A stretch of 46,975 nt of DNA from JANWZL01 sp041640815 (lineage in GTDB: Bacteria > Pseudomonadota > Gammaproteobacteria > Burkholderiales > Thiobacillaceae), in assembly GCA_041640815.1 (NCBI GenBank), contig JBEPZO010000014.1:1-46975 (forward strand), given 5' to 3'. Numbering within the stretch: the stretch's first letter is position 1; each line of letters begins with the position of its first letter. The translations under genes were made by a program, and so were the position numbers. Below are positions 10,166-18,172 of this stretch, piece by piece. The notes under the pieces were generated by a model. That model worked only from the letters and a program-made list of their open reading frames with translations, searched no databases and had not been told where the DNA came from.

Positions 10166-11455
10166 ATGAAACGCTGGCTCACCGTTCTGGTCCTGACCAC
10201 GCTCGCCGCGACCGCCCTCTGGCTCTGGCAGCCTTGGCCAAAGCAAGCGCCCACGCCGCTCTACCGCTTGGCCAAGGTGGAGATGGGACGGCTGTCTGCC
10301 GCCGTCTCCGCCACAGGCACCCTGGCCGCCCTGGTGACGGTGCAGGTCGGCTCACAAGTGTCGGGCCAGATCGCCGAGCTCCTTGCCGACTTCAACACCA
10401 CTGTGAAGCGCGGCCAGGTCATCGCCCGCCTCGACCCCGCCGCCTTCGCCACGCGCCTCGCCCAAGCGCAAGCCGACCTGCGCGCCGCGCAAAGCGCGGC
10501 CCAGGTCGCGCGCGACAACTTGCTCATGCGGCAGGCGGAGCTCGCCAAGGCGCGCATCGCGCTTGACGATGCCGCCCGCAAGCTCGAGCGCACGCGCGCC
10601 CTGGTGACGCAGCAGTTCTTGTCGCCAGCGGAACTCGACACCGCTTTGGCTGCCTTCGACACCGCCCGTGAGCAAGTGCGGCTGGCCGAAGCTGGCGTGC
10701 AGGCGCAGGCTGCGCAGGTGAGTCATGCCGAAGCCGTCGTCGCCCAGCGCCAGGCCGCCCTGCGTCAGGCCGAGGTGGAGCTTGCGCACACGGTGATCCG
10801 CTCGCCGGTGGATGGCGTGGTGATCAGCCGCAACGTCGACGTCGGCCAGACCGTGGCAGCCTCGTTGCAGGCGCCGGTGCTGTTCACCATAGCCCAGGAC
10901 CTCGACCGGATGGAGGTGAACATCGCCGTCGACGAGGCAGACGTCGGCCGCGTCAGGCCCGGGCAAAAGGTGCGCTTCACTGTCGACGCCTTCCCCGGCG
11001 AGCGGTTCACGGCCACGGTGACGCAGATCCGCAAGGCGCCGCAGACGGTCAACAACGTCGTGACCTACAGCGTCATGGCCAACGCCGCCAACCCCGACGG
11101 CAAGCTTTTACCGGGCATGACCGCCAATGCCCGCATCCTCACCGATGAGCGTGACAACGTGTTGATGGTACCCAACGAGGCCTTGCGTTTCCGGCCGCTC
11201 AATCCGGATGGCTCGCCGGTGAAGCTTGAGGTGCGCGCGCGCGAGGAGGGGCCAGGCATCCCCGGCCGGGTGTGGATTCTGGGCACCGATGGGCAACCCA
11301 AGCCGGTCTCGTTGCGCCTCGGCGTGAGTGACGGCAAGGCCACCGAGGTGCTGCGCGGCGAGCTCAAGCCAGGCATGGAGGTCATCATCGGCTACGCAGA
11401 GGGCTCGGAACCCAAGCCCAAACGCCAGACCAGGCCATTCGGCATGGGCATGTGA
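10166..11455 (+). CDS. macA: MacA-type periplasmic adaptor (HlyD/MFP family)
   Basis: This is a membrane fusion protein that bridges an inner-membrane ABC transporter and an outer-membrane channel of the TolC type. The protein (429 residues from ATG 10166; ATG 10154 adds four) starts with one membrane anchor, MKRWLTVLVLTTLAATALWL. Next comes the lipoyl half-motif GTLAALVTVQVGSQVSGQI, a long Ala-rich helical hairpin (about 90-200) and the second lipoyl half VIRSPVDGVVISRNVDVGQT. A beta-barrel domain with TVDAFPGERFTATVTQIRKA completes it. The ABC ATPase and permease genes follow directly, defining a macA-macB-like operon. The substrate is unknown (macrolides, peptides, lipids or siderophores in relatives). 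Confidence 0.92.
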   Translation: MKRWLTVLVLTTLAATALWLWQPWPKQAPTPLYRLAKVEMGRLSAAVSATGTLAALVTVQVGSQVSGQIAELLADFNTTVKRGQVIARLDPAAFATRLAQAQADLRAAQSAAQVARDNLLMRQAELAKARIALDDAARKLERTRALVTQQFLSPAELDTALAAFDTAREQVRLAEAGVQAQAAQVSHAEAVVAQRQAALRQAEVELAHTVIRSPVDGVVISRNVDVGQTVAASLQAPVLFTIAQDLDRMEVNIAVDEADVGRVRPGQKVRFTVDAFPGERFTATVTQIRKAPQTVNNVVTYSVMANAANPDGKLLPGMTANARILTDERDNVLMVPNEALRFRPLNPDGSPVKLEVRAREEGPGIPGRVWILGTDGQPKPVSLRLGVSDGKATEVLRGELKPGMEVIIGYAEGSEPKPKRQTRPFGMGM

Positions 11456-11464
11456 GGGGAGCGG

Positions 11465-12229
11465 GTGAGCGGGGATGCGCAATTGGACACCGCGCTCATC
11501 GAGGTCGAAGACCTCAGGCGCGACTATCGCCTGGGCGACGTCGTCGTGCCGGCGCTCAAAGGGGTGAGCCTCACCATCCAGCGCGGTGAGTTCGTCGCCG
11601 TGATGGGGCCTTCTGGCTCGGGCAAATCCACCTTCATGAACCTGCTCGGCTGCCTGGATCGACCCACCGGCGGGCGCTACCTGCTCGCCGGCGAAGAGGT
11701 CAGCCGTTTTCCTGCCGACCGCCTGGCGGCGGTACGCAACCGCAGCATCGGCTTTGTCTTCCAGAGCTTCAACCTGCTGCCGCGCGCCACCGCCTTGGAG
11801 AACGTCGAGCTGCCGCTCATCTACGCCCGCGTGCCCGCCGCCGAGCGGCATCGACGCGCGCGCGCGCAGCTCGCTCGGGTAGGCCTTGCAGAGCGGGCCC
11901 AGCACCTGCCGCGGCAGCTGTCCGGCGGCCAGCAACAGCGGGTGGCGATCGCGCGCGCCCTGGTCAACGAGCCGCCGCTGATCCTGGCCGATGAACCTAC
12001 TGGCGCGCTCGACTCCCGCACTAGCTTGGAACTGATGGCCTTGTTCCAGGAACTGAACGACGCAGGCATCACCATCGTGCTGGTCACGCACGAGCACGAC
12101 ATCGCCGCCTTCGCCCGGCGCGTGATCCACTTTCGCGACGGCCTCGTGGTGGCCGACCGCCGCGTGCAGCAAACGGTACGCGCCCGCGACCTCCTCGCCG
12201 CGCCTCAAACCGGACATGCATTTGCTTGA
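11465..12229 (+). CDS. ABC transporter ATP-binding protein (MacB-type, separate ATPase)
   Basis: The 254-residue cytoplasmic ATPase shows Walker A GPSGSGKST, the Q-loop region FVFQSFNLLPR, signature LSGGQQQRVAIARAL, Walker B LILADEPTGALD and the H-loop VTHE. This is the LolD/MacB/YknY class. The start is GTG 11465, ten nucleotides behind the macA stop, with GGGGAG just before it. E. coli MacB carries ATPase and permease in one chain; here they are two genes that overlap by 14 bases, as in YknYZ-type systems. Confidence 0.93.
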   Translation: MSGDAQLDTALIEVEDLRRDYRLGDVVVPALKGVSLTIQRGEFVAVMGPSGSGKSTFMNLLGCLDRPTGGRYLLAGEEVSRFPADRLAAVRNRSIGFVFQSFNLLPRATALENVELPLIYARVPAAERHRRARAQLARVGLAERAQHLPRQLSGGQQQRVAIARALVNEPPLILADEPTGALDSRTSLELMALFQELNDAGITIVLVTHEHDIAAFARRVIHFRDGLVVADRRVQQTVRARDLLAAPQTGHAFA

Positions 12230-13448
12230 CACCACCCGCAGCGCCCTGCGCAGCCTGCGCGCCAACAAGCTGAGGAGCGGGCTGACCACCCTCGGCATCA
12301 TCATCGGGGTGGCCGCGGTGATCACCATGCTGGCGGTGGGTGAGGGCGCTAAGCGCACGGTCGAGGCGCAGCTCAAGAGCCTGGGCAGCAACACCATGAT
12401 CATCTTTCCGGGGACGGTCACCGCCAGCGGCGTGCGCTTGGGCGCCGGCTCGCGCAACACGCTCACCGAGGGCGATGCGCGCGCCATCGCTGAGGAGGTG
12501 GCCGGCGTCTTGGCGGCGGGGCCCGGCATGCGCGGCACGGCGCAAGTGGTGCATGGCAACCTGAATTGGTCCACGGTCGTCTTCGGTGTCACCCCCGAGT
12601 GGCTCATCGCGCGCGAATGGCGGGTGGCACGCGGCCGCGCCATCGATGACAACGACTTGCGCACCGGCGCCAAGGTGGCCCTGGTCGGCCAAACCGTGGC
12701 CGACATGCTGTTCGGCGGCACCGACCCGACCGGGCAGGTCATCCGGGTGAAGAATGTCCCTTTCACCATCGTCGGCTTGCTCGCCCCCAAGGGTCAGAGT
12801 TTCTCCGGTAACGACCAGGACGACATCGTGCTGCTGCCCCTCAGCACCGCCCGCGCGCGCGTGCTTGGCAGCGCCCCTGGGCGCAGCCGCAGTGTCGGCC
12901 ATATCTCGGTAAAGATGGCCGCTGGCGTCGATATGCGCGAGGCGGAGGCGCGCGTGCGCGAGCTTCTGCGGCAGCGGCATCGGCTGCAGCCGGATCAGGA
13001 GGACGATTTCAACATCCGCAACCTGTCCGAGGTCGTCGAGGCCGAGCAGGCCGCCTCGGGCGCACTGTCCGTCTTGCTGGCGGCGGTGGCTGGCGTGTCG
13101 CTGTTGGTGGGCGGCATCGGCATCATGAACATCATGCTGGTGTCGGTGACCGAGCGCACGCGCGAGATCGGCATCCGCTTGGCGGTCGGGGCGCGGCAGC
13201 GCGACATTTTGACCCAGTTCCTCACCGAGGCGCTGATCCTGTCCTTGATCGGTGCCTTGGCCGGTGTTGCCCTAGGGATCGCCAGCGCCATGGCCCTTGG
13301 CCACATCGCCGGCTGGGAAGTCGTGCTGCAGCCGCATGCCGTCATCCTTGCCGTGGCCTCGGCCAGCCTCATCGGTGTCTTCTTCGGTTGGTGGCCCGCG
13401 CGCAAAGCGGCACGGCTCTCACCCATCGACGCCTTGCGCTACGAATGA
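12216..13448 (+). CDS. ABC transporter permease (MacB/FtsX type)
   Basis: The 410-residue integral membrane protein has the four-helix MacB topology. Helix 1 is in LTTLGIIIGVAAVITMLAVG (about 24-45). A large periplasmic domain follows (about 55-275). Three C-terminal helices include LLVGGIGIMNIMLVSVTER and the FtsX-family motif EIGIRLAVGA. Relatives act as mechanotransmission pumps that drive substrates from the periplasm through MacA and TolC. The start overlaps the ATPase gene by 14 bases, implying translational coupling. It is the last gene of the transporter operon. Confidence 0.92.
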   Translation: MHLLDTTRSALRSLRANKLRSGLTTLGIIIGVAAVITMLAVGEGAKRTVEAQLKSLGSNTMIIFPGTVTASGVRLGAGSRNTLTEGDARAIAEEVAGVLAAGPGMRGTAQVVHGNLNWSTVVFGVTPEWLIAREWRVARGRAIDDNDLRTGAKVALVGQTVADMLFGGTDPTGQVIRVKNVPFTIVGLLAPKGQSFSGNDQDDIVLLPLSTARARVLGSAPGRSRSVGHISVKMAAGVDMREAEARVRELLRQRHRLQPDQEDDFNIRNLSEVVEAEQAASGALSVLLAAVAGVSLLVGGIGIMNIMLVSVTERTREIGIRLAVGARQRDILTQFLTEALILSLIGALAGVALGIASAMALGHIAGWEVVLQPHAVILAVASASLIGVFFGWWPARKAARLSPIDALRYE

Positions 13449-13512
13449 TCGCATAGCTGGACGCTCGACCCTACGCTATGGTGTGAAGATATCCCGCATG
13501 GAGGATTCCGCC

Positions 13513-13866
13513 GTGTTCAAATCCTTGCCTGTTTTGATCCTGGCCTTGTCGCTTTATCCTGCACACGTCCTTGCCGACGCCCCACCCGCGCAACCGCCCA
13601 TCGGCCAGGGGCTGCCTTTTAATGCCTTCTTAAGCGAGGGCGAACTGCGGCTTTTGTTCGATTATGCGCGCGACGCCATGATCGCTGCCATGAAGGGGGA
13701 ACGGCACCGCATGCCGCCTGAGCTCGCACTTGCCCTGGCGCGGGTAAAGGAGCGGCTCATGCGCCAAGGCAATGCCGCCGTGCGCCAGATGCTGGAGATG
13801 ATGCAGAAGGAGCTCGATCGCGCCTTGCAAGACATGACACCGCCGCCGCCCGAACCGAGGGCCTAG
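13513..13866 (+). CDS. Small exported protein, unknown function
   Basis: The 117-residue product starts with a clear Sec signal peptide, FKSLPVLILALSLYPAHV, ending LADA. The mature region is helical and proline-rich at both ends (APPAQPPIGQGLP and TPPPPEPRA), with many Met and charged residues in between. I chose GTG 13513 because GGAGG at 13500-13504 sits eight bases upstream and the signal peptide begins there; an ATG at 13498 is the alternative. I do not recognise the family. It follows the ABC permease gene by 64 nt and could belong to that transcript. Confidence 0.7.
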   Translation: MFKSLPVLILALSLYPAHVLADAPPAQPPIGQGLPFNAFLSEGELRLLFDYARDAMIAAMKGERHRMPPELALALARVKERLMRQGNAAVRQMLEMMQKELDRALQDMTPPPPEPRA

Positions 13867-13922
13867 CGCCGGGCTTTGAGCGTTCGCCCGTCGGCTACGC
13901 GGCGGCGCCCGCGCTCAACCCC

Positions 13923-14687
13923 CTACCGGAAGAAGCCTTTGTCCAACAGCTCCATGGTCAGCAGGCGGTAATCCCGCGCGCCAGGGCTGTCGCCAGCATA
14001 GGCGAAGATATCCATGCCATGCGCGGGGCTTTCTGCCAGGGCGGGGTCGTCGGCGATGCGCGTCTCGCAGAGGACATCGCCATAGCGCTGCTTTAGCTCG
14101 GCAAACGCCTCGCGGCACTGCGGGCGAGACTCGTCGAAGCGGGTGAGCACGATCTTGCGCTCGATGCGCCGCTTGAGGGGACGTTCCAAGACCTTAAGGG
14201 CGATTTCCAGACGGCTGAGCCCCTGCAAAGCGAAGAAATCAGAGGTAACCGGGATTAAGACCTTATCTGCAGCGAACATGGCGTTAAGAGAGAGCACACC
14301 CAAGGCCGGAGCGCAATCGATGAGAACAGGATAACCAACAAATATATCCGACTCACTCAACCCTTTCTTAAGCTTACCCGCTACCCCTGGTGTGCTGCCG
14401 AGTAATGCGTCAATCTTGGCAAGGTCTGGATGACCGGGGATGATGCGGATGCCGCTAGGCAGTCGCCGCAGCATTTTCGACAACGGCTGCCCGTCCCGGA
14501 AAAAACCCGCCATGCTCGCTTCGGCAGATGCCCCGCGCACTCCCAAGGCTAAACTTACGTGCGCTTGTGGGTCGAGGTCGATGATGATCGGCTGACGGTC
14601 AAGCATGGCCAGGGCGGCGGCGACATTGAGCGTCGTTGTGGTCTTACCCACGCCTCCCTTTTGGTTGAACACGGCGATTACTGCCAT
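13923..14687 (-). CDS. Orphan ParA/MinD-like ATPase
   Basis: The 254-residue protein has the deviant Walker A KGGVGKTT at 10-17, the switch I region IIIDLDPQAHVSLALG and VLIDCAPALGVLSLNA. It lacks a helix-turn-helix N-terminus, so it is the chromosomal/orphan type rather than the P1 plasmid type. ParA ATPases bind DNA non-specifically and position cargo such as ParB-parS or protein clusters. No parB gene is visible nearby. The start lies two bases after the glmS stop, so it is probably translated from the glmUS transcript. The middle of the gene has lower GC than its neighbours. It may serve a cargo other than chromosomal ParB. Confidence 0.85.
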   Translation of the reverse strand: MAVIAVFNQKGGVGKTTTTLNVAAALAMLDRQPIIIDLDPQAHVSLALGVRGASAEASMAGFFRDGQPLSKMLRRLPSGIRIIPGHPDLAKIDALLGSTPGVAGKLKKGLSESDIFVGYPVLIDCAPALGVLSLNAMFAADKVLIPVTSDFFALQGLSRLEIALKVLERPLKRRIERKIVLTRFDESRPQCREAFAELKQRYGDVLCETRIADDPALAESPAHGMDIFAYAGDSPGARDYRLLTMELLDKGFFR

Positions 14688-14689
14688 GG

Positions 14690-16516
14690 CTACTCCACAG
14701 TGACTGACTTGGCTAAATTACGGGGCTGATCGACATCGGTACCCTTGCGCACTGCTACATGATAGGCCAAAAGCTGCAGGGGAACGGTGTAGGTAATCGG
14801 CGCCGTAGAAGGGTAAATATCAGATAAGGTGAGGTTGTGATAGCGATCGAGATCGATACGTATATCTTTATCGCTAAATAAGAACAACTCACCTCCACGT
14901 GCCCGCACCTCTTGCAAGTTAGCGAGAATCTTATCAAGCAATGGGTCATTCGGTAGCGCGCACACGACCGGCATGTCGGCGTCGACCAGGGCCAGCGGCC
15001 CATGCTTGAGCTCACCAGCCGGGTAGGCCTCGGCATGGATATAGGAGATCTCCTTCATCTTCAGCGCCCCCTCCATGGCGATGGGATAGAAACAGCCGCG
15101 GCCAAGGTAGAGGGCGTCTTTGCGGTCGGCAAAAGCATCGGCCATGGCGCTGATGGCGTCATTGAGTTCCAGCACCACCTCGATTTGGCGCGGCAGGGCG
15201 TGGAGCTCGTTCACCAGCGCCTCCTCATCCTGTCGCGATAACCCACGGCGGCGGGCGAGCGCCAGGGTGAGCAGACGCAGGGCCGTCAGCTGAGTGGTAA
15301 AGGCCTTGGTCGAGGCCACGCCGATCTCCGGCCCGGCCCGCGTCATCAACGCCACATCCGACTCGCGCGTCAGCGACGATTCAGGCACGTTGCAGATAGT
15401 CATGGCGCCGATGTACCCCATGCGCCGGCTGGCACGCAGCGCCGCCAGGGTATCGGCGGTCTCGCCGGATTGGGAGATGGACAGGAAGAGCGTGCCTGGC
15501 GGCACCACGACCTTACGGTAGCGGTATTCGCTCGCCACCTCCACGGCACAGGGCACGCCCACCTCCTCCAACCAATACTTGGCCACCATGCCGGCATGGT
15601 AGCTGGTGCCGCAGGCGACGATGTGCACGCCCTGAGTGCGATCCAACAACGCCTTGGCCTCATGGCCGAAGCTTTCCTCCAACAGGCGGCCTTTGTGGAT
15701 GCGGCCCTCGAGCGTCTCACTGATCACCGCTGGCTGCTCCATGATCTCCTTGAGCATGTAGTGGCGGTATGGGCCCTTGTCGGCGGTGGCGGCCGTCAAC
15801 TGCGAGACACGCACGGGGCGCTCAACCGATTGCCCATCGGCATCGTAGATGCGCACAGCGGTGCGGCTTATCTCGGCGACATCGCCTTCCTCCAGGAAGA
15901 TGAAGCGCTGCGTGACCGGCAACAGGGCGAAGACGTCCGAGGCGATGAAGTTTTCGTCCTCCCCGAGGCCGATCACCAGGGGGCTGCCGGCCCGCGCCAC
16001 GACGATGCGTTGCGCATCGCCTGGGCTCGCCACGGCCAGGGCATAGGCACCGACGAGCCGCTTTACCGCCTGTTGTACGGCGCGCAGGAGGTCCGACTCC
16101 CGCTCCAGCAGTCTAGCCAGCAAGTGAGCGATGACTTCGGTATCCGTGTCGGAGCTGAATTGGTAGCCGTGCGCCTTGAGCTCTTCGCGTAGCTCGGCAT
16201 GGTTCTCGATGATGCCGTTGTGTACGACGGCCACCTTCTCGCCGCTCATGTGCGGGTGGGCATTGCGCTCTGCGGGCATGCCATGCGTGGCCCAGCGCGT
16301 GTGGGCGATGCCGAGCTTGCCAACGAGCGGACGTTCAGCCAACAGCTGGCGCAGACGGGCCACCTTGCCCACCGCGCGTATCCGCTCCAGGCGACCGTCC
16401 GCCACGCGCACGGCGAGGCCGGCCGAATCATAGCCGCGGTATTCCAGTCGTGCCAGGCCATCCATGAGGATGGGCACGACGTTGCGTTCGGCGATAGCAC
16501 CTACGATACCGCACAT
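14690..16516 (-). CDS. glmS: Glutamine-fructose-6-phosphate aminotransferase
   Basis: GlmS makes glucosamine-6-phosphate from fructose-6-phosphate and glutamine, the first committed step to UDP-GlcNAc. The 608-residue product begins MCGIVGAIAERNV, so Cys2 is the N-terminal nucleophile of the glutaminase domain (about 1-220). Two SIS isomerase domains follow, with ACGTSYHAGMVAKYW, SISQSGETADT and the C-terminal DVDQPRNLAKSVTVE. It lies 86 nt behind glmU, making the usual glmU-glmS pair. No glmS ribozyme is apparent, as expected for this group. Confidence 0.96.
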   Translation of the reverse strand: MCGIVGAIAERNVVPILMDGLARLEYRGYDSAGLAVRVADGRLERIRAVGKVARLRQLLAERPLVGKLGIAHTRWATHGMPAERNAHPHMSGEKVAVVHNGIIENHAELREELKAHGYQFSSDTDTEVIAHLLARLLERESDLLRAVQQAVKRLVGAYALAVASPGDAQRIVVARAGSPLVIGLGEDENFIASDVFALLPVTQRFIFLEEGDVAEISRTAVRIYDADGQSVERPVRVSQLTAATADKGPYRHYMLKEIMEQPAVISETLEGRIHKGRLLEESFGHEAKALLDRTQGVHIVACGTSYHAGMVAKYWLEEVGVPCAVEVASEYRYRKVVVPPGTLFLSISQSGETADTLAALRASRRMGYIGAMTICNVPESSLTRESDVALMTRAGPEIGVASTKAFTTQLTALRLLTLALARRRGLSRQDEEALVNELHALPRQIEVVLELNDAISAMADAFADRKDALYLGRGCFYPIAMEGALKMKEISYIHAEAYPAGELKHGPLALVDADMPVVCALPNDPLLDKILANLQEVRARGGELFLFSDKDIRIDLDRYHNLTLSDIYPSTAPITYTVPLQLLAYHVAVRKGTDVDQPRNLAKSVTVE

Positions 16517-16602
16517 GTTTTGCGCTCCGCGCTAGGAGTCGTTAGGGTGATGGCGCCCACCGGCGGCAGAGCCGCGTCTACTCATTGCGTCACACATTGG
16601 CG

Positions 16603-17985
16603 TCACGCTTCGCTCCCGCCGCTCTTCTTCGGGCGTTGCCAACCTGGGATGGTGAACTGCCTCACGCGCGAGAGGGTAAGCTCGCCCGGCGGGGCATCGC
16701 GGGTGAGCGTGGTGCCAGCGCCGATGGTTGCGCCCCGCCCCACCGTCACTGGCGCGACGAGTTGGGTGTCGGAACCGATGAAGGCCTCGTCCTCGATCAC
16801 CGTGCGGTGTTTATTGGCGCCATCGTAGTTACAGGTGATGGTACCGGCGCCGATATTAACCTTGCGCCCGATGTAGGCGTCGCCGATATAGGACAAGTGG
16901 TTGATCTTGGAGTTGAAGCCCACCTGGCTGTTCTTCACCTCGACGAAGTTGCCGATGTGAGTCTCGGCGTCGAGCGTAGTCCCGGGACGCAGCCGCGCAT
17001 AGGGGCCAACGCGCGCCTGCGTGCCGATGCGTGCGCCCTCGATGTGGCAAAAGGGCAGGATCTCCGCCTCGGCCGCGACTTCGACGTCCTTGAGCACACA
17101 GTAAGCGCCTACTTTCACACGATCGCCCAGCACAACCTTGCCCTCGAAGATGCAACCGACGTCGATGCTGACATCGCGACCGCACTCGAGCTCGCCGCGC
17201 ACGTCTAGGCGTGAGGGATCGATCAACGTCACGCCGCGGTTCATCAAGTCGCGGGCGATGCCGTCCTGATAGATGCGCTCCAGCTCAGCCAGTTGCTGGC
17301 GGCTATTCACCCCCAACACCTCCCACACTGCCGAGGGATGGCATGGGATGATGGACTCGCCCTCGGCGGCCGCCATGCCGATGATGTCGGTCAAGTAGTA
17401 CTCCCCTTGGGCGTTGTCGTTGGTCAGCCGCGCGAGCCACCTAGCAAGCTTGGCCACCGGCAGGCTGAGGATGCCGGTGTTGACCTCATCGATGGCCAGT
17501 TCCTCGCGGCTTGCATCCTTATGCTCGACAATGCGCGCGACCTGACCGCGGCTATCGCGCACGATGCGCCCATAGCCGGCCGGATTTTGCAGACGCACCG
17601 TCAGCAGGGCAAGCGCCCCCTCACGGGCGATGAGCACCAGTTCCTTGAGGGTCTCGGCTCGGGTGAGCGGCACATCGCCATAGAGGATGAGCACCACCGC
17701 CTCGGGGTCGAGGTGTGGCAGTGCCTGCTGCATCGCATGCCCCGTGCCCAGCTGGGGATCTTGGCGCACCCAGCAGAGGTCGCCTCGGCCAATGGCGGCC
17801 GGCAAACGCTCGCCCCCGTGGCCATACACGACACAGATGCGCTGTGGCGCGAGCGCCTCGGCGGCGGCGAGCACGTGTTTGAGCAAAGGCCGGCCGGCGA
17901 GCGGATGGAGCACCTTGGGCAGATCGGACTGCATGCGTGTGCCGCGACCTGCCGCAAGGATGACGATGTTGAGCGGGGCGGTCAT
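16603..17985 (-). CDS. glmU: Bifunctional GlmU (uridyltransferase / acetyltransferase)
   Basis: GlmU acetylates glucosamine-1-phosphate and then uridylates GlcNAc-1-phosphate, giving UDP-GlcNAc for peptidoglycan and LPS. The N-terminal pyrophosphorylase domain starts IVILAAGRGTRMQSDLPKVL. The C-terminal left-handed beta-helix shows hexapeptide repeats and the acetyltransferase segments NFVEVKNSQVG and YIGDAYIGRKVNIGAGTITC. The frame is open to 18075, but the family start is ATG 17985 (MTAPLNIVILAAG), giving 460 residues, close to the E. coli length. A TATACT about 30 nt upstream may be its promoter. Confidence 0.96.
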   Translation of the reverse strand: MTAPLNIVILAAGRGTRMQSDLPKVLHPLAGRPLLKHVLAAAEALAPQRICVVYGHGGERLPAAIGRGDLCWVRQDPQLGTGHAMQQALPHLDPEAVVLILYGDVPLTRAETLKELVLIAREGALALLTVRLQNPAGYGRIVRDSRGQVARIVEHKDASREELAIDEVNTGILSLPVAKLARWLARLTNDNAQGEYYLTDIIGMAAAEGESIIPCHPSAVWEVLGVNSRQQLAELERIYQDGIARDLMNRGVTLIDPSRLDVRGELECGRDVSIDVGCIFEGKVVLGDRVKVGAYCVLKDVEVAAEAEILPFCHIEGARIGTQARVGPYARLRPGTTLDAETHIGNFVEVKNSQVGFNSKINHLSYIGDAYIGRKVNIGAGTITCNYDGANKHRTVIEDEAFIGSDTQLVAPVTVGRGATIGAGTTLTRDAPPGELTLSRVRQFTIPGWQRPKKSGGSEA

Positions 17986-18014
17986 ATGTATTGGCTCGGC
18001 ATGGCGGTGTACCA

Positions 18015-18020
18015 AGTATA
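18015..18020 (-). promoter_or_regulatory. Possible -10 element for glmU
   Basis: On the minus strand TATACT lies about 30 nt upstream of the glmU ATG. No good -35 hexamer is found at 17 nt. It is proposed only because gyrB ends 190 nt upstream and glmU may have its own promoter. Confidence 0.25.
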
Positions 18021-18172
18021 TCTGCTGATCGGGTGACGCATTTGTCGGCAGTGTAGGTGCACGCTCAAGTGTCAATACCTACCCGCGGACCGATGCCCGT
18101 CACGCAATCCGGGGCAGGCATCACCAGCATAAGGGCACGCAGGCGTAAGCCGGTCGAATGGAAGATCTGGGC

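Noticed and set aside
11108..12790. 560-codon minus-strand frame opposite macA, the ABC ATPase and the permease
   Set aside because: It spans three well-supported plus-strand genes and its own sequence has no domain character.
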